A stretch of 10,498 bases of DNA from JACQAI01 sp035507915 (GCA_035507915.1 DATJNS010000279.1:1-10498), one strand, 5' to 3'. Positions 1-5,923 are shown, counted from the first letter of the stretch. Numbers and translations are program-made. Notes: a model not told the origin generated them from the letters alone.

Positions 1-665
1 ATTACGTCGCCAACGACCTGCGCGGCGATCCCATGACCGGCCTCGGTTCGTGGAGCGCGGACGATATCGTCCAGTTCCTGAAGACCGGCCGCAACGCCGA
101 CACGGCAGCCTTCGGCGGCATGACGGACGTCGTCGAGCACAGCACGCGGTACATGGCCGATGCCGATCTGCAGGCGATCGCGCAGTACCTGAAGTCGCTG
201 CCGGCGCGGCGCCAAGACGGGTTCGCCTATGCGCCCGCCGCCGGCGTCGCGCTCGCCGCGGGCGATGTCTCGGCCCGGGGTGCGCTCGACTACCTGAACA
301 ACTGTGCCGCCTGTCACTTGTCGTCCGGCCGCGGCTACGTCTCGACATTCCCGGCGCTCGCCGGGAATCCGGTCGTCAACGCCGCCGATCCGTCCTCGCT
401 CATCAGTATCGTGCTCCACGGCGGCAGCGAGGTGGCGACGGACGCGACCCCGGCTCGTTTCGCCATGCCGCCGTTCGGCGAGCGCCTGAGCGACCAGGAG
501 ATCGCCGACGTCGTCACGTTCATCCGATCGCGCTGGGGCAATAACGCGCCGTCCGTCACGCCGGAGCAGGTGGCCAAGATCCGCACCGCGCCGCACGCCC
601 CGATCTCGCCGTACCCCGCGGGCGATCCGAGAGCGGCCGAGCAGGCGGCTGCCGCCGACAGGTAA
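1..665 (+). CDS. Cytochrome c subunit of a membrane alcohol/gluconate-type dehydrogenase (3' part)
   Basis: The frame is open from the window edge (first full codon at base 3) to TAA at 663-665, so the N-terminal part lies outside. The first in-frame ATG, at base 33, falls inside a conserved domain and is not the start. The visible part holds the end of one cytochrome domain, with FGGM and a downstream RYM as candidate axial-Met regions, followed by 'DADLQAIAQYLKSLP'. A full domain follows, with heme motif CAACH at 303-317 and a likely axial Met in AMPPFGE near base 465. This matches the last two heme domains of the triheme subunit (AdhB/GndC type) that passes electrons from a periplasmic PQQ or FAD dehydrogenase to ubiquinone or a terminal oxidase. 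The Ala/Pro-rich tail has no clear membrane anchor. The dehydrogenase subunit would be expected upstream. Family assignment is good; the substrate is unknown. Confidence 0.85.
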   Translation, partial: YVANDLRGDPMTGLGSWSADDIVQFLKTGRNADTAAFGGMTDVVEHSTRYMADADLQAIAQYLKSLPARRQDGFAYAPAAGVALAAGDVSARGALDYLNNCAACHLSSGRGYVSTFPALAGNPVVNAADPSSLISIVLHGGSEVATDATPARFAMPPFGERLSDQEIADVVTFIRSRWGNNAPSVTPEQVAKIRTAPHAPISPYPAGDPRAAEQAAAADR

Positions 666-680
666 CGCGCCAGCTTGATT

Positions 681-694
681 CGACACCGGTGTCG
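681..694. terminator. 14-bp perfect palindrome between convergent genes, possible weak terminator
   Basis: CGACACCGGTGTCG is its own reverse complement and lies between the convergent ends of the cytochrome (665) and the dehydratase (769). As RNA it could form a 5-bp stem with a 4-base loop on either strand. No T-run follows on either side, so intrinsic termination is doubtful. The rest of 666-768 shows nothing recognisable. Confidence 0.22.
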
Positions 695-768
695 CTGCGG
701 GTGGACCAGGCGACGTCGGGGCCACCGCGGCGCCGCTCGACCCGAGGCTCGCACCCGGCGCGCGCGGT

Positions 769-1710
769 TCAGCGCTCGAAATCGACCGCGATCGTGTTGC
801 CGCCGCACAGCACGACGCCGACGCGTTCGGATGTCTCCGGCCGATAGCGGCCCGCGAGCAGCGCCGCGAACGCCGCGGCGCCGCCGGGCTCGGCGACGAC
901 GCGGAGCACGTCCCACAGCGCGCGCTGCGCGGCCCGGATCGCGTCGTCGCCGACCAGCACGACGCGATCGACGCGGTCGCGCGCGATCGGGAACGTCAGC
1001 TCGCCGATCCGCCGCGGCGCGAGCGAGTCGGCCGCGATGCCGCCGGCCTCGGCATCGACCGGACGACCGGCCTCGAGCGCCCGATACAGCGTCGGCGCGG
1101 CTTCCGGCTCGACCGCCACGACGCGGACCTTGCCGTCGAACCAGCTCGCAATGCCGCCGATCAGCCCGCCGCCGCCGACCGCCACCAGCAGCGTGTCGAG
1201 GCCGGAAACCTGCTCGTCGAGCTCCAAGCCGACGGTGCCCTGGCCGAGCAAGGTCTCGGTCTGGTCGAAGGCGTGAACCGCCAGCGCGCCGGACTCGGCC
1301 ACGTAGATCTCGCTCGCCGCCAGCGCATCGGCGTAACGCTCGCCGCCGACGACCAGATCGGCGCCGCAGGCGCGAATGCGCGCGATCTTCGCCGGCGAGG
1401 AGGTCGACGGCACGAAGATCCGGGCCGGCACGCCCAGCCGGCTGGCGGCATAGGCGACCGCGACCCCGTGGTTGCCGCCCGAGGCGGCGGCGACGCCGGC
1501 CGGCGGCACCGTGCGCATGAGCAGATTGGCGAACGCGCCGCGGGCCTTGAACGAGCCCGAATGCTGCATCAGCTCGAGCTTGAAGCAGATCGGCGACGCG
1601 CCGAGGCCGAAATCGGCGCCGTCGGCCGCCATGACAGGGGTGCGGCGGATGTGGGGCCTGATCAGCCGTTCGGTGGCGGCAATGCGCTCGCGGGTGATGT
1701 CGCTGCCCAT
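769..1710 (-). CDS. PLP-dependent threonine/serine dehydratase (fold-type II)
   Basis: This 313-residue protein has the fold-type II PLP architecture in order: SGSFKARGA with the Schiff-base Lys55; ASGGNHG at 76-82, which cradles the substrate carboxylate; the phosphate-binding glycine loop VGGGGLIGG at 178-186; and CGGN at 302-305 near the pyridine nitrogen. Its length fits catabolic threonine/serine ammonia-lyases and serine racemase-like enzymes. No C-terminal ACT domain is present, so allosteric control by isoleucine is not expected. The likely reaction is deamination of L-threonine or L-serine (or a hydroxy-amino acid such as 3-hydroxyaspartate) to an oxo-acid and ammonia. The ATG start is supported by GGGGGA nine bases upstream. 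It is divergent from an ArsR-type regulator across 71 bases, so that protein may control it. Substrate assignment within the family is uncertain. Confidence 0.88.
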   Translation of the reverse strand: MGSDITRERIAATERLIRPHIRRTPVMAADGADFGLGASPICFKLELMQHSGSFKARGAFANLLMRTVPPAGVAAASGGNHGVAVAYAASRLGVPARIFVPSTSSPAKIARIRACGADLVVGGERYADALAASEIYVAESGALAVHAFDQTETLLGQGTVGLELDEQVSGLDTLLVAVGGGGLIGGIASWFDGKVRVVAVEPEAAPTLYRALEAGRPVDAEAGGIAADSLAPRRIGELTFPIARDRVDRVVLVGDDAIRAAQRALWDVLRVVAEPGGAAAFAALLAGRYRPETSERVGVVLCGGNTIAVDFER

Positions 1711-1739
1711 CTCGCGGTGTCCCCCGGCCGGTCCGACGG

Positions 1740-1768
1740 TTGACAGTACTTCGTCACTTGGCTAATTA
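1740..1768 (+). promoter_or_regulatory. Sigma-70-like promoter of the ArsR-type regulator, near-leaderless
   Basis: TTGACA at 1740-1745 is a perfect -35 box. A 17-base spacer separates it from TAATTA at 1763-1768, a close match to TATAAT. Transcription would begin near 1775, leaving only about 7 bases before the ATG at 1782. No Shine-Dalgarno sequence is visible there. The regulator mRNA may therefore be leaderless or nearly so. Confidence 0.6.
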
Positions 1769-1770
1769 GC
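1761..1770. promoter_or_regulatory. Perfect 10-bp palindrome over the -10 box, candidate operator
   Basis: GCTAATTAGC is its own reverse complement and covers the predicted -10 hexamer of the regulator promoter. A dimeric ArsR-type protein bound here would block its own transcription. The site also lies in the shared 71-base gap with the divergent dehydratase gene, so it could affect both. Operator function is inferred from position and symmetry alone. Confidence 0.4.
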
Positions 1771-1781
1771 AATGCATCAAA

Positions 1782-2084
1782 ATGAAAATCGGCACCGTCC
1801 TCAAGGCGCTGGCGAACGAGCGCCGTCTCCGGATCCTGGGCTGGCTGAAGGACCCGCGCGCCCATTTCCGCCCGCAGGTCGACGGCGACCTGGTCGAGGA
1901 CGGCGTCTGCGGCGTGCTGATCGCCGAGAAGCTCGGCGTCACGGCGCCGACCCTGAGCGAACACATGCGCATTCTCACCGACGCCGGCCTCGTCCGCGCC
2001 AAGCGCATCAAGGGCTGGACCATGTACAAGCGCGACGAGAAGGCGATCGCGGCGGCGAAGAAAACCATCCGCGAGAGCGTGTGA
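1782..2084 (+). CDS. ArsR-type winged-helix transcriptional regulator
   Basis: This 100-residue protein is almost entirely one winged helix-turn-helix domain. It starts with the ArsR-like 'LKALANERRLRILGWL' (7-22) and has the recognition region 'AEKLGVTAPTLSEHMRILTDAG' (48-69, split here only by description), then the wing 'LVRAKRIKGWTMYKRDE'. The usual ELCVCDL metal site is absent. An acidic stretch at about 24-44 precedes the HTH and holds His28, Asp34, Asp36, Glu39, Asp40 and a single Cys43. I recall a conserved subgroup of short ArsR-like regulators with this 'QVDGDLVEDGVCG' signature, whose effector is unknown to me. The gene is convergent with the secreted-protein gene ending at 2155 and divergent from the dehydratase. 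ATG 1782 is chosen because the frame begins there with no earlier in-frame start. Autoregulation is likely, given the palindrome over its own -10 box. Confidence 0.85.
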   Translation: MKIGTVLKALANERRLRILGWLKDPRAHFRPQVDGDLVEDGVCGVLIAEKLGVTAPTLSEHMRILTDAGLVRAKRIKGWTMYKRDEKAIAAAKKTIRESV

Positions 2085-2154
2085 TGTCGCGCACGGAGAT
2101 CCGCGCCGGATGCGGGCGATGCCGGTCGGTGGTTCGGGCAGCACCTGGGAACCG

Positions 2155-2574
2155 TCACTCGGCGCGGAAATAGGTCACCGGCCGCGTCTTCAGCATGTGG
2201 GTCTGGTAGCGCAAGATGAAGAAGGTGCCGGAGAGCTCATCGGGACCCGCCCGCTGCAGCTTGTAGATGTTGCCCAGGTCGTCCGTGATCGTGAGCCGGT
2301 CGCCCTCGACCTCGATCGCGGCGCGGCCGAGCGAGCGCGGATCGTTCCACTTGTCGGACTTGACGGTCTCGGTCACCTGGAAGCTGCCGTCGGCAGACCG
2401 CGTGATGACCAGCGTTCCGGCCTGGCCGCCGCCCTGGGTTTCCCAGCGGCCTTCCGCCCAATGCCGCGGCTGGGGGCGCTCCTCGGCGGACGCCAGCCCG
2501 ATCAGGAGCGCCATGGCGAGCGCGATGCCGCAGCGGACAGCGCAACTTGCCAATGGTCGGCCGCGGCCGCTCAT
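2155..2574 (-). CDS. Small secreted beta-rich protein of unknown function
   Basis: I do not recognise this 139-residue protein. The N-terminus is a good Sec signal: a basic n-region (MSGRGRP...R14), a hydrophobic core 'GIALAMALLIGLASA' (16-30), and a likely signal peptidase I cut after ASA at 30. The mature part of about 109 residues alternates short hydrophobic strands and turns (HWAEGRWET, GTLVITRS, FQVTETV, AAIEVEGDRLTITDD, IYKLQRA, GTFFILRY). This suggests a compact beta-barrel or sandwich, lipocalin-like in feel but without a recognised lipocalin motif. The open frame runs much further upstream, but that part is the wrong frame of the neighbouring gene. The start is fixed by an ATGA overlap (2574-2571) with the TGA of the preceding binding-protein gene, implying translational coupling. 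It is the last gene of the operon. Confidence 0.75.
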   Translation of the reverse strand: MSGRGRPLASCAVRCGIALAMALLIGLASAEERPQPRHWAEGRWETQGGGQAGTLVITRSADGSFQVTETVKSDKWNDPRSLGRAAIEVEGDRLTITDDLGNIYKLQRAGPDELSGTFFILRYQTHMLKTRPVTYFRAE

Positions 2575-3536
2575 TCGGTCTTGATGCCGAGCTTCGCGAC
2601 CAGCCGCGTCCATCGCGATATCTCGTCGGCGAGCCGCTTGGCCAGCGGATCGGGACCGTCGAGCCGCATCAGCGCCGCGCCGGCCGCGAGACGCGCCTGC
2701 AGATCCGGCCAGTCGCGCAGCGACGTCAGGGCCTGCACCAGGCGCGCGCGCAGGTCTTCCGGGAAGCGCGCCGGCGCAAAGATCGCGAACCAGTTGGACA
2801 GGTCGTAACCCGGCACGAATTCGGCGATCGCCGGCACCGTGGCCATCGCCGGCAGGCGGTCCGGCAATGTCGTGGCGAGCGGCCGCACGTCGCCCTGCTG
2901 CACATGCCCCAGAACATCGAGCGTCGGGGCGAAAATGAGGTCGATCTCGCCGGCATAGAGCGCGTTGAGCGACTGCGCGGTGCCGCGATAGGGCACGTGC
3001 AACAGCTCGATGCCCGCCATGCTGGCGAACAAGGCGCCGGCAAGATGGTTGGACGAGCCCGTGCCGCCGGAGCCGTAGGTTATTCGCCCCGGCGCGGACC
3101 GCGCGTCGGCCATCAGCTGCGGCAGGCTCGTGAAGCGCGATGCGGCGCGCACCAACAGGACCGAGGCGACATCGCAGACCAGGCTGATGGGCAGCAGGTC
3201 CTTGCGCGGATCGAAGCCGAGCTTCGGCTGCAGAACCGGAAGGATGGAGACCGAGGCGCTGGTGAACAGCAGGGTGCTGCCGTCGGCCGGGGCCTGCATC
3301 ACCGCCTGCGCGCCGTTCCAGCCGCCGGCGCCGGTGCGGTTCTCCACGACGAAGCTGATTCCCCATTCGCTGCCGAGGCGCTGGGCGATCATGCGCGCCG
3401 GAATGTCGAGCGCGCTCCCGGCGGCGAACGGCACGACGAACCGGCAGACGCGCACCGGCCAGGCAGCTTGCGCCGCGCTCCGGACGGCCGCGACGCTCGC
3501 GATGAGGGGAATCAGGAGAAAGTTTCTACGTCGCAC
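2571..3536 (-). CDS. Tripartite tricarboxylate transporter (Bug/TctC family) substrate-binding protein
   Basis: This 321-residue protein is a typical extracytoplasmic Bug receptor. It has an N-terminal signal with RRRNFLL, a twin-arginine-like motif, then a hydrophobic core and likely cleavage near AQA at 22-24. Diagnostic blocks follow: 'VVPFAAGSALDIPAR' (34-48) with the ligand-binding Asp44; 'VVENRTGAGGWNGA' (63-76); 'YGSGGTGSSNHLAG' (154-167); and 'HVPYRGTAQSLNALYAGEID' (180-199). Bug proteins capture small carboxylates or related organic acids in the periplasm. No TctA/TctB membrane subunits lie in this window, so it is an orphan receptor, as is common in this family. It starts with GTG at 3536, overlapping the end of the monooxygenase gene by 11 bases, and overlaps the downstream secreted-protein gene by 4. 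The three genes therefore form one operon. The ligand cannot be told from sequence. Confidence 0.9.
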   Translation of the reverse strand: MRRRNFLLIPLIASVAAVRSAAQAAWPVRVCRFVVPFAAGSALDIPARMIAQRLGSEWGISFVVENRTGAGGWNGAQAVMQAPADGSTLLFTSASVSILPVLQPKLGFDPRKDLLPISLVCDVASVLLVRAASRFTSLPQLMADARSAPGRITYGSGGTGSSNHLAGALFASMAGIELLHVPYRGTAQSLNALYAGEIDLIFAPTLDVLGHVQQGDVRPLATTLPDRLPAMATVPAIAEFVPGYDLSNWFAIFAPARFPEDLRARLVQALTSLRDWPDLQARLAAGAALMRLDGPDPLAKRLADEISRWTRLVAKLGIKTE

Positions 3537-4581
3537 GGGTCTGAGGCTCCCGGGGCGCCGCAGCGCGGAGCAGGGGCAGGACGCGCTCGGCCAAGAGCGC
3601 GAGCGAGCGCAGCACCAGCCGCTGCTCCATGCCGAGCCACTGGATGCGGCAGACCAGCCGCGTGAAGCCGCCGGCCGCGATCGTGCGCGCGAGCGCGGCG
3701 GCGCAGTCCTCGGGCGCGCCGATCACGACCCGGCCGGCGATCAGCTCGGGCAGCTCGAGCTGGTCCTTGCCGCTGCCGACGATGTTGCGGAACAGGCCGG
3801 CGGCGCCGAACAGCTGATAGCTCGCCGCGATAGCGGGGCCGGCCTCGCGCAGCGCGGTCTCGCGATCGGGGGCGACCACGATATTGCGCAGGATCGGGAA
3901 GTCGGCCGGCATCGGTTTGCCGAGCGCGGCGAGCGCGCCGCGGAACACGCCGGCCTGCTGCGCGATCACGTCGTCGGTCAGATGCGAGGACGGCACCCAG
4001 CTGTCGCCGAGCGCCGGGTTCGCCAGCCGCGCGGCGCGCTCGATCGCCGGCGCGGTGCTGCCGCCGAACCACAGCGGCGGCCGCGGGCGCCGCAGCGGCT
4101 TCAGGGCCAGGCGCGCGCCCTCGAGCGTGACGAAGCGGCCGCTGAAATCGACCCGATCCTCGGTCCACAGGCGCTCGATCAGGGAGACGGCCTCGACGAA
4201 GCGGCCGAGGCGCTCGCGGAACGGCACGCCGGCGACGCGGAACTCGTCCTCCTGCCAGCCCGGCGCGACGCCGAGCACGAGCCGGCCGCCCGACAGCACG
4301 TCGAGGAACGCCGCCTGCTGCGCGACGTGCACGGGATGGAATTGCGGCAGCACCAGCATGCAGGTGCCGATCGTCATGCCGTCGGCCTCGGCGGCCAGGC
4401 GCGCCAGCGTCTCGAACGGCGGGAACCAGACGGCCCCGCCGTAGCTCAGATGGTGGCCGATCGCGACGCCGTCGAAGCCGGCCTGGCGCGCCACGCGGAC
4501 CTGCTCGAGATGCTCGGCCATGCGGCGGTCCAGGGCATCGCCGGGCCGGTGCTCGGGGTTGATGAACAAGGTCAGCCGCAT
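3526..4581 (-). CDS. Luciferase-like (LLM class) flavin-dependent monooxygenase
   Basis: This 351-residue protein is a single-domain TIM-barrel of the bacterial luciferase superfamily. Visible blocks are the first strand 'RLTLFINPEH' (2-11), 'ARQAGFDGVAIGHH' (31-44), 'MTIGTCMLVLPQFHPVHVAQ' (69-88), the hallmark 'GGRLVLGVAPGWQEDEF' (98-114), and 'PLWFGGST' (169-176), which contacts the flavin phosphate. Members use reduced FMN or F420 to oxygenate or transfer hydride to small organics. The reduced cofactor would come from a separate reductase not seen here. It is the first gene of the operon. ATG 4581 has GGGA eight bases upstream, and its TAG at 3526-3528 lies inside the next gene. A plausible logic is uptake of an organic acid by the Bug protein and oxidation by this enzyme, but that is inference. 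Cofactor and substrate are unresolved. Confidence 0.88.
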   Translation of the reverse strand: MRLTLFINPEHRPGDALDRRMAEHLEQVRVARQAGFDGVAIGHHLSYGGAVWFPPFETLARLAAEADGMTIGTCMLVLPQFHPVHVAQQAAFLDVLSGGRLVLGVAPGWQEDEFRVAGVPFRERLGRFVEAVSLIERLWTEDRVDFSGRFVTLEGARLALKPLRRPRPPLWFGGSTAPAIERAARLANPALGDSWVPSSHLTDDVIAQQAGVFRGALAALGKPMPADFPILRNIVVAPDRETALREAGPAIAASYQLFGAAGLFRNIVGSGKDQLELPELIAGRVVIGAPEDCAAALARTIAAGGFTRLVCRIQWLGMEQRLVLRSLALLAERVLPLLRAAAPREPQTRAT

Positions 4582-4671
4582 GGCATCGTCCCGCTGGTGA
4601 CGCCCGCGACTCTAGGGCGCCCGGCCGCCGCGATACAGCGCCGCGCGCGGACCGGCGCCGGTGCAGAGTCG

Positions 4672-5262
4672 TCACGAGCGCGCGAACGCGAGCAATGGAC
4701 CCATGTCGTGGCGATCGGCGGTCTGTAGCGCATCGACATAGGCGGTGCGGGTCGTGCCGGCATCACGGAGGCTTCGCCTGCCCCAGGAAAATCGCTCGCC
4801 GCCGAGCTGCATCACCAGCAAGTCGGCGATCAGCCGGGCATGCCGACCGTTGCCGTTGGGAAAGGCGTGTATCTGGACGAGCCGATGGTGAAGGCGAACG
4901 GCAAGCTCGTCGGGTGGGTAGACGCCGTTCTCGACCCAGGTCTTGGCATCGTCGAGCAGCATGCGCAGCGCGGCGGGAATTTCCCAGTGGTCGATGCCGA
5001 TGTTTCGCTCGCTCCGGCGAAAGTCGCCCGCCCAGCGCCAGACGTCGCCGAACATGTGCGCGTGAAGATCACGAACGAATTTCTCGGTGAGGAGATCGCG
5101 CCGTCGCCGGCGCAACGCCCATTCCTGGCCGCGGACGATATTCTCCTGCTCCGCGGCATTGAGCTCGCGACGAAACGCGATGTGCTTCGGGATCAGGTCG
5201 CGCTTCTCGGCATCGGTCAGCGGCGTCGCCGCATCGTCGGGCTGGTCGAAGACGTCGCTCAC
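4672..5262 (-). CDS. Mobile mystery protein B, Fic-domain protein
   Basis: This 196-residue Fic protein is the downstream member of the mobile mystery A/B pair. The Fic loop is 'HAFPNGNGRHAR' (132-143). The catalytic base His132, the phosphate-binding GNGR and the final Arg143 are intact. The usual Pro after His is Ala, and the acidic metal-binding position (D/E) is Asn136. The upstream flap region 'RWAGDFRRSERNIGI' (76-90) is typical of Fic proteins. Fic enzymes usually transfer AMP (or another nucleotide or phosphate) to target proteins in the cytoplasm; the Asn change makes the exact activity uncertain. Helix 33-48 contains 'LNAAEQEN', which faintly resembles an inhibitory (S/T)xxxE(G/N) motif but lacks the Ser/Thr. 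It starts with GTG at 5262 in a GTGA overlap with gene A, so the two are translationally coupled. The likely role is the toxin-like half of an addiction-type module. Confidence 0.85.
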   Translation of the reverse strand: MSDVFDQPDDAATPLTDAEKRDLIPKHIAFRRELNAAEQENIVRGQEWALRRRRRDLLTEKFVRDLHAHMFGDVWRWAGDFRRSERNIGIDHWEIPAALRMLLDDAKTWVENGVYPPDELAVRLHHRLVQIHAFPNGNGRHARLIADLLVMQLGGERFSWGRRSLRDAGTTRTAYVDALQTADRHDMGPLLAFARS

Positions 5263-5720
5263 GTCTCATCCCAGAGTTCGCGTGGGTCGATGTCTCGCGC
5301 GAGCGCTTCGACGCGCGCCTCGACGTCGTCGGCCGGCAGTTGCTGCTTTTCGAGGAGCATCGTGTGCTCGACGGCGGCGAGGCGCCTGCGGGCGAGCGTG
5401 CGTGCGCGCTCCTCGACGATCGCCTCGAGCGGCCTGTCCGGGACGAGCGCATAGACGAGCGTGCAATTCATCGCCGCGGCGACCTTGCGCAAGGTGGCCA
5501 ATTGGACCGTTCCCTTGACCTCGGATTGCTCGATGGCGACGACAGACGGTTGCCGCATCTTGAGGCGTTTGGCGAGCTGGTCGGCCGTCATGCCGAGCGC
5601 GTCTCGGATGGCGCGCGCCCAGCCACGGATAGGCGGCGTCAGGCGCTGGGGCGATGGCATGTCCGCAAATCGAGCGTCCAAATTCTGGCGATACTCGGCG
5701 GCCCTTCGGGTCCGTTTCAT
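5259..5720 (-). CDS. Mobile mystery protein A, XRE-type HTH protein
   Basis: This 153-residue protein is the upstream member of the mobile mystery A/B pair. In that family an HTH protein always precedes a Fic protein, often on plasmids or other mobile DNA. The N-terminal 30 residues are basic (MKRTRRAAEYRQ). A five-helix XRE-like domain spans about 31-92: 'IRGWARAIRDALGMTADQLA', then 'KRLKMRQPSVVAIEQSE' as the helix-turn-helix, ending in 'CTLVYALVP'. The C-terminal part (about 97-153) is charged and helical, and ends in 'DIDPRELWDET'. This tail is a candidate contact for the Fic partner. ATG 5720 has AGGT nine bases upstream and sits inside one of three palindromes in the control region. The protein is probably an autorepressor of the pair and possibly an antitoxin. 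I see no clear Fic-inhibitory (S/T)xxxE(G/N) motif in it; 'TMLLEK' at 120-125 is the nearest and lacks the last residue. Confidence 0.85.
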   Translation of the reverse strand: MKRTRRAAEYRQNLDARFADMPSPQRLTPPIRGWARAIRDALGMTADQLAKRLKMRQPSVVAIEQSEVKGTVQLATLRKVAAAMNCTLVYALVPDRPLEAIVEERARTLARRRLAAVEHTMLLEKQQLPADDVEARVEALARDIDPRELWDET

Positions 5721-5734
5721 AGATTATGACCTAT
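5719..5734. promoter_or_regulatory. Operator-like palindrome 1, over the start codon of gene A
   Basis: ATAGATTATGACCTAT matches the perfect palindrome at 5784-5799 in 14 of 16 positions. Read on the minus strand it covers the AGGT Shine-Dalgarno and most of the ATG of gene A. A protein bound here would sit just downstream of the promoter. Confidence 0.55.
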
Positions 5735-5747
5735 TTTGAAGGAGACT

Positions 5748-5776
5748 GTTATAGGTCATGGTCTATTCAATATCAA
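5748..5776 (-). promoter_or_regulatory. Sigma-70-like promoter of the mobile mystery A/B pair
   Basis: On the minus strand, TTGATA (5776-5771) is followed after exactly 17 bases by TATAAC (5753-5748), both close to consensus. Transcription would start near 5741, giving a leader of about 20 bases before ATG 5720. Palindrome 2 fills most of the spacer and overlaps the -10 box, so repression by occlusion is expected. Confidence 0.65.
5751..5766. promoter_or_regulatory. Operator-like palindrome 2, in the promoter spacer
   Basis: ATAGGTCATGGTCTAT matches the 5784-5799 palindrome in 12 of 16 positions. Its left half, ATAGGTCAT, is exactly the reverse complement of ATGACCTAT in palindrome 1 (5726-5734). 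It lies between the -35 and -10 boxes and overlaps the -10, the best position to block RNA polymerase. Confidence 0.5.
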
Positions 5777-5783
5777 TATGCGA

Positions 5784-5799
5784 ATAGGTTATAACCTAT
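5784..5799. promoter_or_regulatory. Operator-like palindrome 3, perfect, upstream of the -35 box
   Basis: ATAGGTTATAACCTAT is a perfect palindrome, extended to 18 bases by one flanking A/T pair (5783-5800). It lies just upstream of the -35 box of gene A. It is the most symmetrical of three related sites whose centres are 32 and 33 bases apart, and is probably the highest-affinity site for the HTH protein. Confidence 0.6.
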
Positions 5800-5923
5800 T
5801 ATGGGGCGCCGAATCGGGCTCAAGTAATTGAAAGTGCTAGATTTATGGTCACTTGCGCGCTGGAGGTCACGGCCGTCATGCCGGAGCAGGCTCCCGATCC
5901 CAGGTCCGATCGCTGACCGGCTG

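Noticed and set aside
675..1520. Long plus-strand open frame of 281 codons across the dehydratase gene
   Set aside because: The product is almost all Arg, Ala and Pro, as expected from the opposite strand of GC-rich coding DNA. The minus-strand dehydratase has clear catalytic motifs.
2575..3366. Upstream extension of the secreted-protein frame to about 403 codons
   Set aside because: This part is the wrong frame of the Bug receptor gene. The real protein begins with a signal peptide at 2574, in an ATGA overlap.
4651..4662. Palindrome ACCGGCGCCGGT downstream of the Fic gene as a terminator
   Set aside because: It gives only a 4-bp stem and has no T-run. Such GC palindromes are common by chance in this composition.
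5739..5787. AAGGAG followed by a 9-codon plus-strand ORF at 5758-5787 in the A/B control region
   Set aside because: The spacing of 13 bases is long, the peptide is tiny, and the sequence is already explained by the operator palindromes and the minus-strand promoter.
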